The notes: generated from the sequence alone by a model not told the origin. 40,772 nucleotides of DNA from Polyangiaceae bacterium (GCA_025936205.1 JAICTU010000010.1:1-40772), one strand, 5' to 3'; positions 26,144 through 35,044 are shown, counted from the stretch's first letter. Made by a program: numbers and translations.

Positions 26144-26542
26144 ATCGAGTACTCGAGCTCGGCCGGCTGAGCCTCGAGGGACGGAGCGCGGCCTGCGCGG
26201 CGCAGTCCGCGCCCTCCCGGCAGCGGGCGCGGTGGTTCGTGCTCTGGTTCCGTATCGGCGCGACCTCGAAGCGTTTGCCCAGCGCCTTCGGTGCGTTTTT
26301 CCTCGGGGCGGCCCAGCCTCGAGGCGCCGGAGCTCAGTTCTGGGCGCCCTGCGGCCGGGGCGCGGCGCGTCGAAGACGCTGTCGAGGGCCGGTGCCGCCG
26401 CGGTGACGGTCGGGCGGTGTCCCGAGGCGTCGGCGGGCGTCCGCTCGGCGGAGGCCCGGCCCCCTACTCCTGCTGCCAAGGACCGTCGGTGCTGTAGCCG
26501 AAAGGACTGGCCCCATGATAGATCTAGGCCCGAGGCCGAAGC
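26144..26542. other. GC-rich intergenic region, no gene recognised
   Basis: Open frames run across this stretch on both strands but are rich in Arg, Ala, Gly and Pro with no recognisable domain, as expected for chance frames in GC-rich DNA. A minus-strand frame ends beside the TerC stop (EAQPAELEYSI) but has no start codon. The promoter for the phosphatidylserine decarboxylase gene should lie here. The TTGACA at 26543-26548 coincides with the gene start and is not taken as a -35 box. Confidence 0.5.
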
Positions 26543-27361
26543 TTGACATTTGCTACCTTTGCCGCGGCGCAAGTACTGCGCGTTGTCCCCCGAGTTCGCC
26601 TGAGCCAGGCGGTGGGAAAGTTGTGTGACGCCAATGTTCCGGCGCCCCTGAGTCGAATCGCGGCGTCGATCTACTGTCGCGCGTACCGCGTGAAGCTGGA
26701 CGAGTGCGAGCCGTGTGGCGCTTACCCCAGCTTTGACGAGTTCTTCACGCGTCGGCTGCGGGACGGCGTGCGCCCGATCGCGAGCTCGGGCGTGGTTTCC
26801 CCCGCCGATGGGCGGCTCGAGCAGATGGGCCCCGTGCGCCCCAACGGGCGCATCGCGGTCAAGAACACCGAATATTCGGTGGGCGAGCTGATCGGCGACG
26901 ACATGGAGGCGCCGCGCTACGCGGGCGGGAGCTTCTGCGTCGTGTACCTGTCACCGCGGGATTATCACCGCGTGCATGCGCCGGTGGCGGGCGAATTGAA
27001 GCTCGTGCGCTCGTTGCCCGGCGACCTGTATCCGGTGAACAGCATCGGGGAACGGCACGTGCCCGACCTGTTCGTGCGCAACCAGCGCGTGGCGCTGGTT
27101 ATTGATACGCCGTCGATGGGGCGGGTCACGGTGGTGATGGTGGGCGCCATCATCGTAGGTCGCATCACGGTGACGGCTCTGGGTGGAGATGACACCCGAC
27201 CCGGCATTTACCCCCTCGAGCCCGCCGTGAAGGTGAAGCAAGGGGACGAGATCGGAGTGTTCCACCTGGGGTCGACGGCCGTTTTGTTCGTCGAGCCCGG
27301 AGTGGCTCTTTCACACGATCTGGGGCCCATTCGTTACGGTGAGGCCCTCTCGAGTCGTTGA
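26543..27361 (+). CDS. psd: Phosphatidylserine decarboxylase proenzyme
   Basis: 272 residues from a TTG at 26543; no ATG fits, and the residues after it (TFATFAAAQVLRVVPR) match the family's usual beginning. Catalytic landmarks: LSPRDYHRVHAPVAG with the Asp/His pair, FVRNQR, VGAIIVGRI and the LGST cleavage motif (Ser244), where self-cleavage makes the pyruvoyl group. The enzyme converts phosphatidylserine to phosphatidylethanolamine at the inner membrane. A methyltransferase gene overlaps its stop (TGATG at 27359-27363), which suggests coupled production. Confidence 0.95.
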   Translation: MTFATFAAAQVLRVVPRVRLSQAVGKLCDANVPAPLSRIAASIYCRAYRVKLDECEPCGAYPSFDEFFTRRLRDGVRPIASSGVVSPADGRLEQMGPVRPNGRIAVKNTEYSVGELIGDDMEAPRYAGGSFCVVYLSPRDYHRVHAPVAGELKLVRSLPGDLYPVNSIGERHVPDLFVRNQRVALVIDTPSMGRVTVVMVGAIIVGRITVTALGGDDTRPGIYPLEPAVKVKQGDEIGVFHLGSTAVLFVEPGVALSHDLGPIRYGEALSSR

Positions 27362-29142
27362 TGTCTGACGAGGTGCGCTCCAGAACCGTCTCCGCTCCCG
27401 CCGATCCAGGTGAGCTGGCCACCGGCCTAGCCGAAGGAACCCAGGCGAGCACCGTCGGGTCGGAACCACCTCCGCCCTCGCAGCCCTCGGCCGCGCCGCG
27501 CCCGGCATCGCAGCCGCCTCCGATTCCGCCGCCGCTGCCTCCGCCCTCGCGCCCCGCCGACTCGGAGCGCCCGACGAATCCCCTGCCGCGCGAGCCCGTG
27601 CTCGACCTCGCGGGGCGCCTGGCTGCGACGACCTCACCCGACATCCCGGCTCCGCGCGTCTCCGAACGCCCGCCGCCCCCGAGCCAGCGTGCGCGCCTCT
27701 CCTCGGCGCCGCCGCCGTCGCCCTCACAGGCGCGTGCCGCCCGGTCCATCACACCGCTGCCGATCTCGGTCACCACCTCCCTGCCGCCCACGGCGCGCCC
27801 CTCCGAGCCCGTGCCGCTGGTGACGCGAACCGTCTCGTCGATGGCGCCGCAACCGCCGCCCCATCTGCGCTCTTCGGTGCCGCCCGTCCGCAGCAGCTTG
27901 CCGCCGGGCCTGGTCGAGCCCAAACGCATCATCGAGGTGCTGGGCAGCAACGTGCCCGTGCTCGACAACCAGCTGGAAGAAGAGATCGAAGATCTCGACG
28001 ACAGCGAAGCGCAGGAAGTCTCCGAGCACGCCTACGACGAAGAGGAGCCGTCGTCTCCCTCGAGCGACCTCGACCTCGACGTCGACTTCGAGAGCTCGCC
28101 CGACAGCTCGCCCCGGCCCACGCACGCGGACGCGGATGGCAACGTGCTCGAGGCCGACCAGGTCCTCGACGTCACCTCCCAGCCGCCGACGCACGCCGAC
28201 GGCGACCACGATCGACCCAAGACGCCGCCCAAGCGCCGCAAGAAGCCACCGCCGCCGCCGCACCGCCCGGGCTCGGGATCGGGCGAGCACAAGGCGGTTG
28301 GCGGCACTGCCGCCACGGCGGCGGAACGCCTCGCCGCGGACAAGGCAGCTGCCGAGAAGGCTGCGCTCGAGAAGCTCAAGGCCGAGACCTCCGGAGCCCG
28401 CAAGTGGTGGGAAGAGATGTTCTCGGAAGAGTTCCTGCGCGCCATTCCGATCCTCTCGCCGCGCCAGCTCGAACGAGAAGTCAACTTCATCGAAGAAGGA
28501 CTGGGCGTCGCTCCTGGCGGCCAGATCCTCGATCTGGCCTGCGGCGCGGGACAGCACGCGGTCGAGCTCGCTGCTCGCGGCTATGACGTGGTCGGCTACG
28601 ACCTGTCCCAGTCCCAGCTCGACTGGGCCTCGGGCCTCGCGATCGAGCGCAATCAGCGCCTCCAGTTCACCGCTGGAGACATGCGCGAGCTCAACTATCA
28701 GGAAGAGTTCGACGCCATCTACTGCTGGAACACCAGCTTCGGCTTCTTCGAAGAAGACAAGAACGTCGACGTCGCCCACCGCATCTTCAACGCCTTGCGC
28801 CCGGGCGGGCGCTTCCTGCTCGACGTGATCAACCGCGACTTCGTCGTCGCCCAGCAGCCGGGCCAGACCTGGTTCGAAGGCGACGGCTGCGTCTGCATTG
28901 ACGACGCCACCCTCGACTACATTACCAGCCGCATGAAGGTGAAGCGCACGCTCATGCTCACGAGCGGCAAGAACCGCGAGTGCACCTACTCCGTGCGCAT
29001 CTACGGCCTGCACGAGCTGGGCAAGATGCTGCACGACGTCGGCTTCAAGATCCTGAAGGTGAGCGGCACGCCGCAGATGCCCGGCGTATTCTTCGGCTCG
29101 ACGTCGCCGCGAGTGATCATTCTCGCGGGCAAGCCGCCGTGA
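27361..29142 (+). CDS. SAM-dependent methyltransferase with long disordered N-terminal region
   Basis: 593 residues. The first 200 are rich in Pro, Ser, Arg and Ala, then an acidic stretch (EEEIEDLDDSEAQEVSEH) and a Lys/Pro-rich part; about 340 residues have no fold. The methyltransferase domain follows (about 345-593): motif I ILDLACGAGQHAVELA (about 390), acidic post-I end VVGYDLSQSQ, motif II around DAIYCWNTSFGF and LRPGGRFLLDVIN. Coupled to psd, so it may methylate phosphatidylethanolamine or another phospholipid, but the sequence alone does not show the substrate. The disordered region might tether the enzyme or bind partners. A cytoplasmic methyltransferase with an unrelated target is the alternative. 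Confidence 0.85.
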   Translation: MSDEVRSRTVSAPADPGELATGLAEGTQASTVGSEPPPPSQPSAAPRPASQPPPIPPPLPPPSRPADSERPTNPLPREPVLDLAGRLAATTSPDIPAPRVSERPPPPSQRARLSSAPPPSPSQARAARSITPLPISVTTSLPPTARPSEPVPLVTRTVSSMAPQPPPHLRSSVPPVRSSLPPGLVEPKRIIEVLGSNVPVLDNQLEEEIEDLDDSEAQEVSEHAYDEEEPSSPSSDLDLDVDFESSPDSSPRPTHADADGNVLEADQVLDVTSQPPTHADGDHDRPKTPPKRRKKPPPPPHRPGSGSGEHKAVGGTAATAAERLAADKAAAEKAALEKLKAETSGARKWWEEMFSEEFLRAIPILSPRQLEREVNFIEEGLGVAPGGQILDLACGAGQHAVELAARGYDVVGYDLSQSQLDWASGLAIERNQRLQFTAGDMRELNYQEEFDAIYCWNTSFGFFEEDKNVDVAHRIFNALRPGGRFLLDVINRDFVVAQQPGQTWFEGDGCVCIDDATLDYITSRMKVKRTLMLTSGKNRECTYSVRIYGLHELGKMLHDVGFKILKVSGTPQMPGVFFGSTSPRVIILAGKPP

Positions 29143-29149
29143 TCGTCGC

Positions 29150-29815
29150 TCAGAACCCGAGCAGCTCGACGGACAGCTCGGCGAAGCCAGCCACCACCGC
29201 GTCCGCACCCTGGTAACGGGCCAAGTCCATGGCCGCGTCCGGCATCGCAATGACCAGCATGCCGGCGGCCACTGCCGCCTCGACACCGAAGGGTGAGTCC
29301 TCGAATACCAGGCACTCGTCCGGTGAGGCGCCCAGGTCTCGGGCCGCTGCCAGGAAGATGTCCGGCGCCGGTTTCGAGCGCCGCACGCGCGGGTCATCCC
29401 CGCAGACCGTCGCGCTGAAGATCGCCAACCAATCGCGATGGGCCGCCGTCTTGATCCCGAACAGCGCCGCCTCGGTGCTCGTGGCAATGGCCAGAGGAAC
29501 GCCGCGAGCGGCGAGCGTACGAGAGAAGGCTTCGGCGCCGTGCATCGCCGACGCACAGGCGACGCGCGGAGCGAGCAGAAGGTCGCGCTCGCGCACCAGT
29601 TCCTCCGTTGACAGCGGCAGGCCGAGCGCTTCCACGATGATGCGTGCCGCATCCGTAGTGCCGCGGCCAATGCAATCTCGCTTGATCGACCAATCGTAGA
29701 CCTTCCCGAAGCGGGCTGCCACCTGCGCAATGGCTTCGGTGTAGAGCGACTCCGTGTCCAGCAGGACTCCGTCGAGATCGAAGATCGCGCAGCGTGGTCG
29801 TCGCCTGAGCTTCAT
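29150..29815 (-). CDS. HAD-family phosphatase (beta-phosphoglucomutase/pseudouridine-phosphatase type)
   Basis: 221 residues. All four HAD motifs are visible: I in FDLDGVLLDTE, II in AIATST, III in RRSKPAPDIF (Lys) and IV in CLVFEDSPFGVEAA. The cap is helical and inserted after motif I (subfamily IA). The closest remembered relatives are HDHD1-like pseudouridine 5'-phosphatases and sugar-phosphatases; the exact substrate is open. Cytoplasmic. It ends 8 bases from the stop of the convergent methyltransferase gene, and lies 25 bases downstream of purF on the same strand, so it is probably cotranscribed with it. Confidence 0.9.
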   Translation of the reverse strand: MKLRRRPRCAIFDLDGVLLDTESLYTEAIAQVAARFGKVYDWSIKRDCIGRGTTDAARIIVEALGLPLSTEELVRERDLLLAPRVACASAMHGAEAFSRTLAARGVPLAIATSTEAALFGIKTAAHRDWLAIFSATVCGDDPRVRRSKPAPDIFLAAARDLGASPDECLVFEDSPFGVEAAVAAGMLVIAMPDAAMDLARYQGADAVVAGFAELSVELLGF

Positions 29816-29840
29816 GGCTCCTCCTCTAGCAGAATCGAGC

Positions 29841-31298
29841 CTAGCTCTGCTGCGTCGCCTCGACCCAGGCGAGGTATTCGTCGTTGACGTATCCGGTCAC
29901 ATATTCGCCGGTGAAACAGCTCATCTCGAGCTCGGTGACCCGAGAGCCCTCGGTGATCGCTGCGAGCATGTCGCCGACCTCCTGGTAGATGACGTAGTCG
30001 GCGCCGAGCTCGGCCGCGATCTCGGGGCTCCGCCGGCCATGGGCGATCAGCTCGCGCCGGGAAGGCATGTTGATGCCGTAGACCTGAGGATAGCGCACAG
30101 CGGGGGCCGCCGAGCAGAAGGTGACCTTGCTCGCGCCGGCCGAGCGCGCCATCTCCACGATTTCGCGTGAGGTCGTCCCGCGCACGATCGAATCATCCAC
30201 AATCAGCACGCTCTTGCCGCGAAACTCGCGGCCGAGGGCGTTGAGCTTCTGCCGCACGGACTTCTGACGCTGGGCCTGCCCGGGCATGATGAACGTTCGC
30301 CCCACATAGCGGTTCTTGAAGAAGCCCTCGCGGTACTCGATGTCGAGCTTCTGCGCGACTTGCATGGCCGCCGGCCTGGAAGAATCCGGAATGGGCATGA
30401 CCACGTCGATGTCACCGCGCGGGATGTACCGCTCGATGGTATCGGCGAGACGGTTGCCGAGCCTGAGGCGCGCTTCGTACACCGAGATGCCGGACATGAC
30501 GGAGTCTGGACGAGCGAGATAGACGAACTCGAACGCGCACGGGACGAGTCGAGGGTGCTGGGCACACTGCCGCGCGAACATCTCTCCGCCGTTCGTGATG
30601 AACACACCCTCACCCGGTGCCACGTCGCGCACCGACTCGTAGCCCCCGCTCTCGTGGAGCAGGGACTCGGAGGCGATGGCCCACTCCACCTGACCGTCCT
30701 CGCTCACCCGCTTTCCGATCGTCAGCGGGCGAATGCCGAACGGATCGCGGAATGCCAGTAAGCCATGCCCGGCGATCAAGGCGATGACGGCGTAGGAACC
30801 GCGAACGCGCTCGTGCAACCGGGCGACGCTCGCAAAGATCTGCTCCGGAGTCAGGTCGCCCTCGGTCGCGACTTCCTGTAACTCGTGTGCCAGCACGTTG
30901 AGCAGGAGCTCGGTGTCCGAGTTTGTATTCAAGTGACGGCGATCCACCCTGAGCAACTTCTGGGTCAGCTCTCGCGTGTTGACGATGTTGCCGTTGTGCA
31001 CGAGCACGATGCCATAGGGCGCATTGACGTAGAACGGCTGCGCCTCGCTGGCCTCCGAGGCGCTGCCGCGCGTCGCGTAGCGCACGTGCCCGATGCCGAC
31101 GTTCCCCTTCAGGGCTCGCATGTCGCGGGTGCGATACGCCTCACGCACGTAGCCCTTCGCCTTGTGCATGTGGATGCGCGTGCCGTCCGCCGTCGCGATG
31201 CCCGTCGAGTCTTGGCCCCGGTGTTGCAGCAGCGCGAGGCCGTCGTAGAGCTCCTGGTTGACCGGTGTCGAGGACAGCAGACCGATGATGCCGCACAT
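29841..31298 (-). CDS. purF: Amidophosphoribosyltransferase (purine biosynthesis)
   Basis: 485 residues from the ATG at 31298. MCGIIGLLSS puts the catalytic Cys at position 2 with no propeptide. Glutaminase marks are LQHRGQDSTGI, GHVRYATRG and VHNGNIVN; the PRPP site is VLIVDDSIVRGTTSREIV. The enzyme moves the amide of glutamine onto PRPP, the first step of purine synthesis. Cysteines expected for the iron-sulfur cluster of the Bacillus type are only partly present (one Cys in MSCFTGEY; YPQVYGI lacks its Cys), so the cluster is probably absent, as in the E. coli type. The open frame extends upstream to 31478, but those residues are not part of PurF. Confidence 0.97.
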   Translation of the reverse strand: MCGIIGLLSSTPVNQELYDGLALLQHRGQDSTGIATADGTRIHMHKAKGYVREAYRTRDMRALKGNVGIGHVRYATRGSASEASEAQPFYVNAPYGIVLVHNGNIVNTRELTQKLLRVDRRHLNTNSDTELLLNVLAHELQEVATEGDLTPEQIFASVARLHERVRGSYAVIALIAGHGLLAFRDPFGIRPLTIGKRVSEDGQVEWAIASESLLHESGGYESVRDVAPGEGVFITNGGEMFARQCAQHPRLVPCAFEFVYLARPDSVMSGISVYEARLRLGNRLADTIERYIPRGDIDVVMPIPDSSRPAAMQVAQKLDIEYREGFFKNRYVGRTFIMPGQAQRQKSVRQKLNALGREFRGKSVLIVDDSIVRGTTSREIVEMARSAGASKVTFCSAAPAVRYPQVYGINMPSRRELIAHGRRSPEIAAELGADYVIYQEVGDMLAAITEGSRVTELEMSCFTGEYVTGYVNDEYLAWVEATQQS

Positions 31299-31491
31299 GG
31301 GGCCGCGAGTCTGGCACGCCCGGCGGCGCCCCATCCGACTTTTCGCCTGCCGCCGGCGAGCCCGGCCTGGCAGTCCTGAATTTGGGCTCGGGCCGCACGG
31401 CACCGAGCCCTCCAGGAGTGCCAGCCGGCGCACACCCGCGCTCCCACAGGGAAGCGAGCGGTCCAAGGCGCGCTGCACGGGTCTGTGCTAG

Positions 31492-31851
31492 GCCGGAACA
31501 ATCTCTTCGGGGCCGCTGACTGACGAGCTATGCGCGAACGGGTTCGTCGTCTTGCGTGGAGCCGTTGCGCCGGACGCTGTACTGGCGTGCGTTCACGTGA
31601 TCGAGCGCGAACTGCGAGCTCGAAGCGTTGATCCTCGAGATCGCTCGACGTGGACCGAACCTGTCGTGCGCTTCGTCTGTCCTGAAGGGCCAGAGTTCGC
31701 TGTCGCGGGAACGTCTCCTCGGCTTTGGGAGGCGTATGACTTGCTTCTGGGACCGGGTCATTGGGTTCAGCGTCAGGGTGTCGGTGGGACGATCGCACCG
31801 AGCGTGTCTCGCGTTACTGATGCCGGCTGTCGGGCGAAGGAAATTGCCTGA
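31492..31851 (+). pseudogene. N-terminal fragment of a phytanoyl-CoA dioxygenase-like (PhyH) gene
   Basis: The frame after the stop at 31489-31491 reads ISSGPLTDELCANGFVVLRG, then SVDPRDRSTWTEPVVRFVCP, AVAGTSPRLWEAYDLLLGPG and QRQGVGGTI, in the order seen at the start of PhyH-type Fe(II)/2-oxoglutarate dioxygenases. The family-like part ends near 31795, before the iron-binding His-x-Asp. No ATG or GTG start exists before the homology; the codon at 31501 is ATC, where a start would suit. It is truncated at both ends or has lost its start. Confidence 0.6.
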
Positions 31852-31928
31852 GCAAGTGAGGCCAAGCCGCACACGAGCACGAGCCACATGCCCCAGCCAC
31901 CCATCAACATCAAGTGTAGGAAATCCAT
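31773..31928 (-). pseudogene. Truncated ExbB/TolQ-like or single-helix membrane protein
   Basis: 51 residues from the ATG at 31928, with AAGGAG (31937-31932 on the minus strand) three bases before it. MDFLHLMLMGGWGMWLVLVCGLASLAQAIS is a short N-terminus plus one membrane helix, as in the first helix of ExbB/TolQ/MotA-like proteins, followed by FARQPAS as in related myxobacterial proteins. Then the sequence loses the pattern at about 31820 and stops at 31773. The other helices are missing. It could alternatively be an intact small membrane protein. Its tail overlaps the PhyH fragment head-on. Confidence 0.5.
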
Positions 31929-32115
31929 GTTCTCCTTAATGTCCAAACGGTCAAAGAGTCGACGCTGGCCCACACAGAGTGGCCTTCGGAAATTGGGCGC
32001 GTCTGCCGGGAGTTCAGTGACTCTCGAGCATCCGCGAGCCCAGGGAGCGCTCCAATTTGCGACCGTGCGTGATCGCGCTGTGCGATCCGTAGAGGATGTG
32101 CGGTAGGGTGCGCGC

Positions 32116-32754
32116 ATGCTCAAACTGTACGGCTTTGCTCGTGTGAACAAGATGGCGCGGGGCAACACTCGTGATTTGCGGGTCCTGTGGGCGCTCGAAG
32201 AGATCGGACTGCCCTATGAGATCGTCGGGCTCGACCATCCCAATCACGATCTCGATTCACCCGAGTACCGTGCGCTGAATCCGTTTGGTCAGATCCCGGT
32301 GATCGATGACGACGGCCTGGTGGTCTCGGAGTCCGGTGCGATATTGCTCTACCTGGCGCGCAAGAGCGGCAAGTTGATGCCCCGGGAGCTCGCGGGGGAG
32401 GCGCAGGTGCTGCGCTGGTGTTTCACTGCGCTCACCACGATCGAGGTGCCGCTGCTATCGATGTGGTTTGTCAACATGAGCGGTGGCAGGGGCAGCAAGC
32501 CAAGCGATTCGCTGCACAGCTGGTCCGAGATGCGCTTGAAGCAGCTCGATGGCTGGCTCACCCAGCGCCAGTTCATCGCGACCGAGGACTTCACCGTCGC
32601 CGACATCCTCATGACCCATGTGCTGGACGTTGGCACCCCACGGGAGATGCTCGAGCGGTACCCGAACCTCGTTGCTTATCGCGCGCGCTGCACGGAACGT
32701 CCGGCATGGAGGAAGACGCTCGACGCGTACAACAAGCGAGTCGAAGCCGCGTGA
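32116..32754 (+). CDS. Glutathione S-transferase family protein
   Basis: 212 residues. N-terminal thioredoxin-like domain (about 1-85) with NTRDLRVLWALEEIGLPYE, the cis-proline in NPFGQIPVIDDDG and the glutathione-binding VSESGAILLYLA (Glu-Ser pair). The helical C-terminal domain has DFTVADILMTHVL with the N-capping Asp. Conjugates or reduces substrates with glutathione; the exact reaction is not shown. Starts 187 bases from the oppositely directed ExbB-like fragment and stands alone. Confidence 0.93.
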   Translation: MLKLYGFARVNKMARGNTRDLRVLWALEEIGLPYEIVGLDHPNHDLDSPEYRALNPFGQIPVIDDDGLVVSESGAILLYLARKSGKLMPRELAGEAQVLRWCFTALTTIEVPLLSMWFVNMSGGRGSKPSDSLHSWSEMRLKQLDGWLTQRQFIATEDFTVADILMTHVLDVGTPREMLERYPNLVAYRARCTERPAWRKTLDAYNKRVEAA

Positions 32755-32935
32755 GCTCTCGTCAGCGTATCCGGCACTGAGCGCTCTCGTCGTGTGCCCG
32801 GCTGCGTGGTCATCCAAGCTCACGCTCGTGGCGCGGCGGGGCTATCGGTCTGCCAAGCTGTGGATGCTCCAGCAGCGCTCATAGACCGATTTGCGACCGG
32901 CCCATGCTCTTCAGAAGGAGTATCATCCCGCCGCC

Positions 32936-33670
32936 ATGACCAGCAAACGCACTGCGATCGTCCTCGGAGGCTCCGGATCGGTGGGAACGGCACTGCTCCG
33001 CGAGTTGTTCCATGACGATGCCTTTGAGGCCGTCATCACACTCTCGCGCCGCTCGCTGCCAGAGGCCATCGCGATGGCTCGCAGCGCCGGCCGTGGGCTG
33101 GTGGAGAAGCTCGTTCCAGACATGAATCCCGCGTCCCTCGCCGCGGCGACGCTGGAGGCAGCGAGCGATTCTGAGGGCGAGCTGGAGGGGTTCAGCGTGC
33201 TCGGCATCGGCGCTGGCACGGCAAAGCTCACGCTCGATGAGCATCGCGCGGTCGACGTCGCCCTGAACGAAGCGTTTGCACGGGCATTGCGGGACTCGGG
33301 CAAGGTCCGGCATCTCGCGTTCATGACTGCCGCGGGCGCGGACCCGGCGGCGAAGGCCAGCGGCAGTGGTGCCGCTGGCATGTCCCGCTACAACCGCGTG
33401 AAGGGCGAGGCCGAAGAGGCCGTGCGCGCGAGTGGTCCGGCGATCGTCAGCGTGTTCCGTCCCGCGATGATCATCGGTTCTCAGCACACCCCGTGGCTGC
33501 TCGAGAAGGCGCTGCCGCTATTTTCGTTCGCCACGCCAGGGAAGTACAAATCGATCACGGTGGAGCAGATCGCGAAGGCGATGGTTGCCGCGGCGAAGGA
33601 CCACCCCGCGGCGAGCGCGATATACCACTACCCGGAGATGATGGCGCTGATCGCGAACGGACAGCGCTAG
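32936..33670 (+). CDS. NAD(P)-binding protein (atypical short-chain dehydrogenase)
   Basis: 244 residues from the ATG at 32936. Rossmann start TAIVLGGSGSVGTALLREL with the GGSGSVG nucleotide loop. Later marks are GIGAGT, AFMTAAGADPAAKA and SRYNRVKGEAEEAV (Tyr and Lys in the SDR-like YxxxK position, here YNRVK), then SVFRPAMIIGS. This fits the atypical SDR group of YbjT/HTATIP2-like proteins that reduce or sense quinones or flavins and can act as regulators. The upstream AAGGAG at about 32915-32920 is rather far from the ATG, so the start is a little uncertain. Cytoplasmic; 181 bases after the transferase gene, possibly its partner in detoxification. Confidence 0.87.
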   Translation: MTSKRTAIVLGGSGSVGTALLRELFHDDAFEAVITLSRRSLPEAIAMARSAGRGLVEKLVPDMNPASLAAATLEAASDSEGELEGFSVLGIGAGTAKLTLDEHRAVDVALNEAFARALRDSGKVRHLAFMTAAGADPAAKASGSGAAGMSRYNRVKGEAEEAVRASGPAIVSVFRPAMIIGSQHTPWLLEKALPLFSFATPGKYKSITVEQIAKAMVAAAKDHPAASAIYHYPEMMALIANGQR

Positions 33671-33686
33671 GCCTCGGCAGGATGGC

Positions 33687-34391
33687 TCAAGGGCAGGCCG
33701 CGTCGGCGTCGGTGCGTGGGGAGCCCGCAAAGAACGCCCCGAAGCGCGTGATCGAACCCTGCAAGAAGCCAGCGTTGACATAACTGTCGGCGACGCGCTC
33801 GAAGGGGCCCTGCGGGTCGGCTGCCGCATAGATGGCCAAGGTCCTGGGTATCGGGCCGTCGTTGCCACCGTACGGTACCGTCAGGTTGATTCGGACCTGG
33901 GAGCTAAAGTCGCCAGGCTCCACCAGATAGACGGGCGAGTAGTCGAGGAATTCGGCGGGGGGCGCAGTCGTTGTCTCGGTGATCCGCACGTCCACATCAG
34001 CTTGCATCGTCTTCGGTGGAACATCGATCCGGAAGTCCACTCCGCTGGCCGCACCTTGTCGCGCGGTCAGCTGCACGGTGCCGCCCGCAGCGCCGATGAG
34101 CTGGGTGACGCTCTCACCCACGCCCATGGTGCACTTGAAGGAGTTGTTCGCCCCGGGTCTCCGCGAGCAAGGGCAATTCGCGGCCAAGGTGCTGGACGTC
34201 TCGTTGGCAGGCGGGGCGATGCCGGAGGGATCCGTAGCGGGACTCACGTGCGTGTTTTCGCCCCCGCCGGCTCGCTCGATGTCTGGGACTTCGTCCCCGG
34301 GACTTGCTGCTGCGCCACAGCCGCTCGACAGGAGCCCCACCAGCACGGCTGTGAACCATCCTGGAAGGCACGGCTTGGAGATTGCGGACAT
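33687..34391 (-). CDS. Lipoprotein with ZU5-like beta domain
   Basis: 234 residues. Signal peptide with lipobox LLSSGC (Cys25). After a Ser/Thr/Pro-rich linker (about 26-75) come CPCSRRP, then a beta-rich domain: GAAGGTVQLTARQ, GVDFRIDVPPKTMQADVDVR and LDYSPVYLVEPGDFSSQVRINL. The order and the 'rigid pattern then V-P-P-x-T/A-M' piece resemble ZU5 domains, found in myxobacterial surface proteins. The C-terminal ITRFGAFFAGSP ends in the same way as other such lipoproteins ('...FS.FAVV/G'). Role unknown. It is convergent with the NAD(P)-binding gene (16 bases apart). Confidence 0.8.
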   Translation of the reverse strand: MSAISKPCLPGWFTAVLVGLLSSGCGAAASPGDEVPDIERAGGGENTHVSPATDPSGIAPPANETSSTLAANCPCSRRPGANNSFKCTMGVGESVTQLIGAAGGTVQLTARQGAASGVDFRIDVPPKTMQADVDVRITETTTAPPAEFLDYSPVYLVEPGDFSSQVRINLTVPYGGNDGPIPRTLAIYAAADPQGPFERVADSYVNAGFLQGSITRFGAFFAGSPRTDADAACP

Positions 34392-35044
34392 GCAGCGCCC
34401 TCATCGCAAAGCGCGTGCCACTGCAGGAATCTCAGCGGAACTCGCTTTCCCCGAGCAAGAGGGAACAGCGTGGCCCAGTCACCTGGCACAGCTCGAGCCA
34501 ACCTCGCGAGCGGAACCTGCCAGCACGTGGAATCCGTGACGATGTTTCTCGGAGAAACACGGGCGCTCCGTCAGCGTCGCGCTCGTGCGACCCGTCCAGA
34601 CGTGAGACGCTGTGCGCACCAGGGAGCGTCCGCGTCCCGATCCCAACTACGGCGACGCGAGCCAACAGCAGGAGAGAGCGCCTGTCAACCATCGTTGCTG
34701 GCTGGTCGGGGCCGGCAGCTGGGCTCGCGAAGGTGATTGACCTTTGAGGATCGAGGCCCACACCCGAGCCACAGTTTATCCCCAGGGGGGTGCCATGAAT
34801 TGTGCTGAAGAGTTGTCACGTTACATTGCAAAGCCGCGCGCAGTCCGCTAAACGCCCCGGCACTCGTCGAGGTTCTTTGCCCGGGAGGGGACGCCCCCTG
34901 GCATCGCCTCGACCGCTGAACGCATGCCGCTCGATGGCGCCGCGTTTGGGTCGCCACATTGGGCTCGAGTCCGCTGGACCGAGCCGATGATGCGCGCCCG
35001 CTGCGCCCGCTGAGCGCCCCCCGAGGACTCTTGAGGCTCATTCC
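34392..35044. other. Intergenic region before the sigma factor gene
   Basis: About 650 bases without a convincing gene; open frames on both strands are Arg/Ser-rich and show no domain. It holds the promoters of the divergent lipoprotein and sigma factor genes, and a perfect 17-base palindrome (34543-34559). A TTGTCA (34813-34818) has no matching -10 at the right distance. Confidence 0.55.
34543..34559. promoter_or_regulatory. Perfect 17-base palindrome TGTTTCTC-G-GAGAAACA
   Basis: Eight-base arms around a single G, AT-richer than its surroundings. No run of T follows, so it is not a classical terminator. It lies 150 bases upstream of the lipoprotein start and about 490 bases before the sigma factor, so it is more likely an operator for one of them or a DNA structural site. 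Confidence 0.5.

Noticed and set aside
26112..26546. Plus-strand frame of 144 residues between the TerC-family gene and psd
   Set aside because: Arg/Ala/Gly-rich chance frame overlapping the TerC-family coding end, with no motif.
26543..26548. TTGACA as a -35 promoter box
   Set aside because: It is the TTG start and second codon of psd; a promoter here would lie inside the gene.
31299..31478. N-terminal extension of PurF
   Set aside because: PurF starts with the catalytic Cys at position 2 after Met at 31298; the upstream residues would block it without a recognisable propeptide.
34002..34736. Plus-strand frame of 244 residues opposite the ZU5-like lipoprotein
   Set aside because: No start context, no domain, and the opposite strand has a clear lipoprotein.
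34776..34784. DnaA-box-like TTATCCCCA
   Set aside because: Single copy with one mismatch and no clustered boxes or AT-rich unwinding region.
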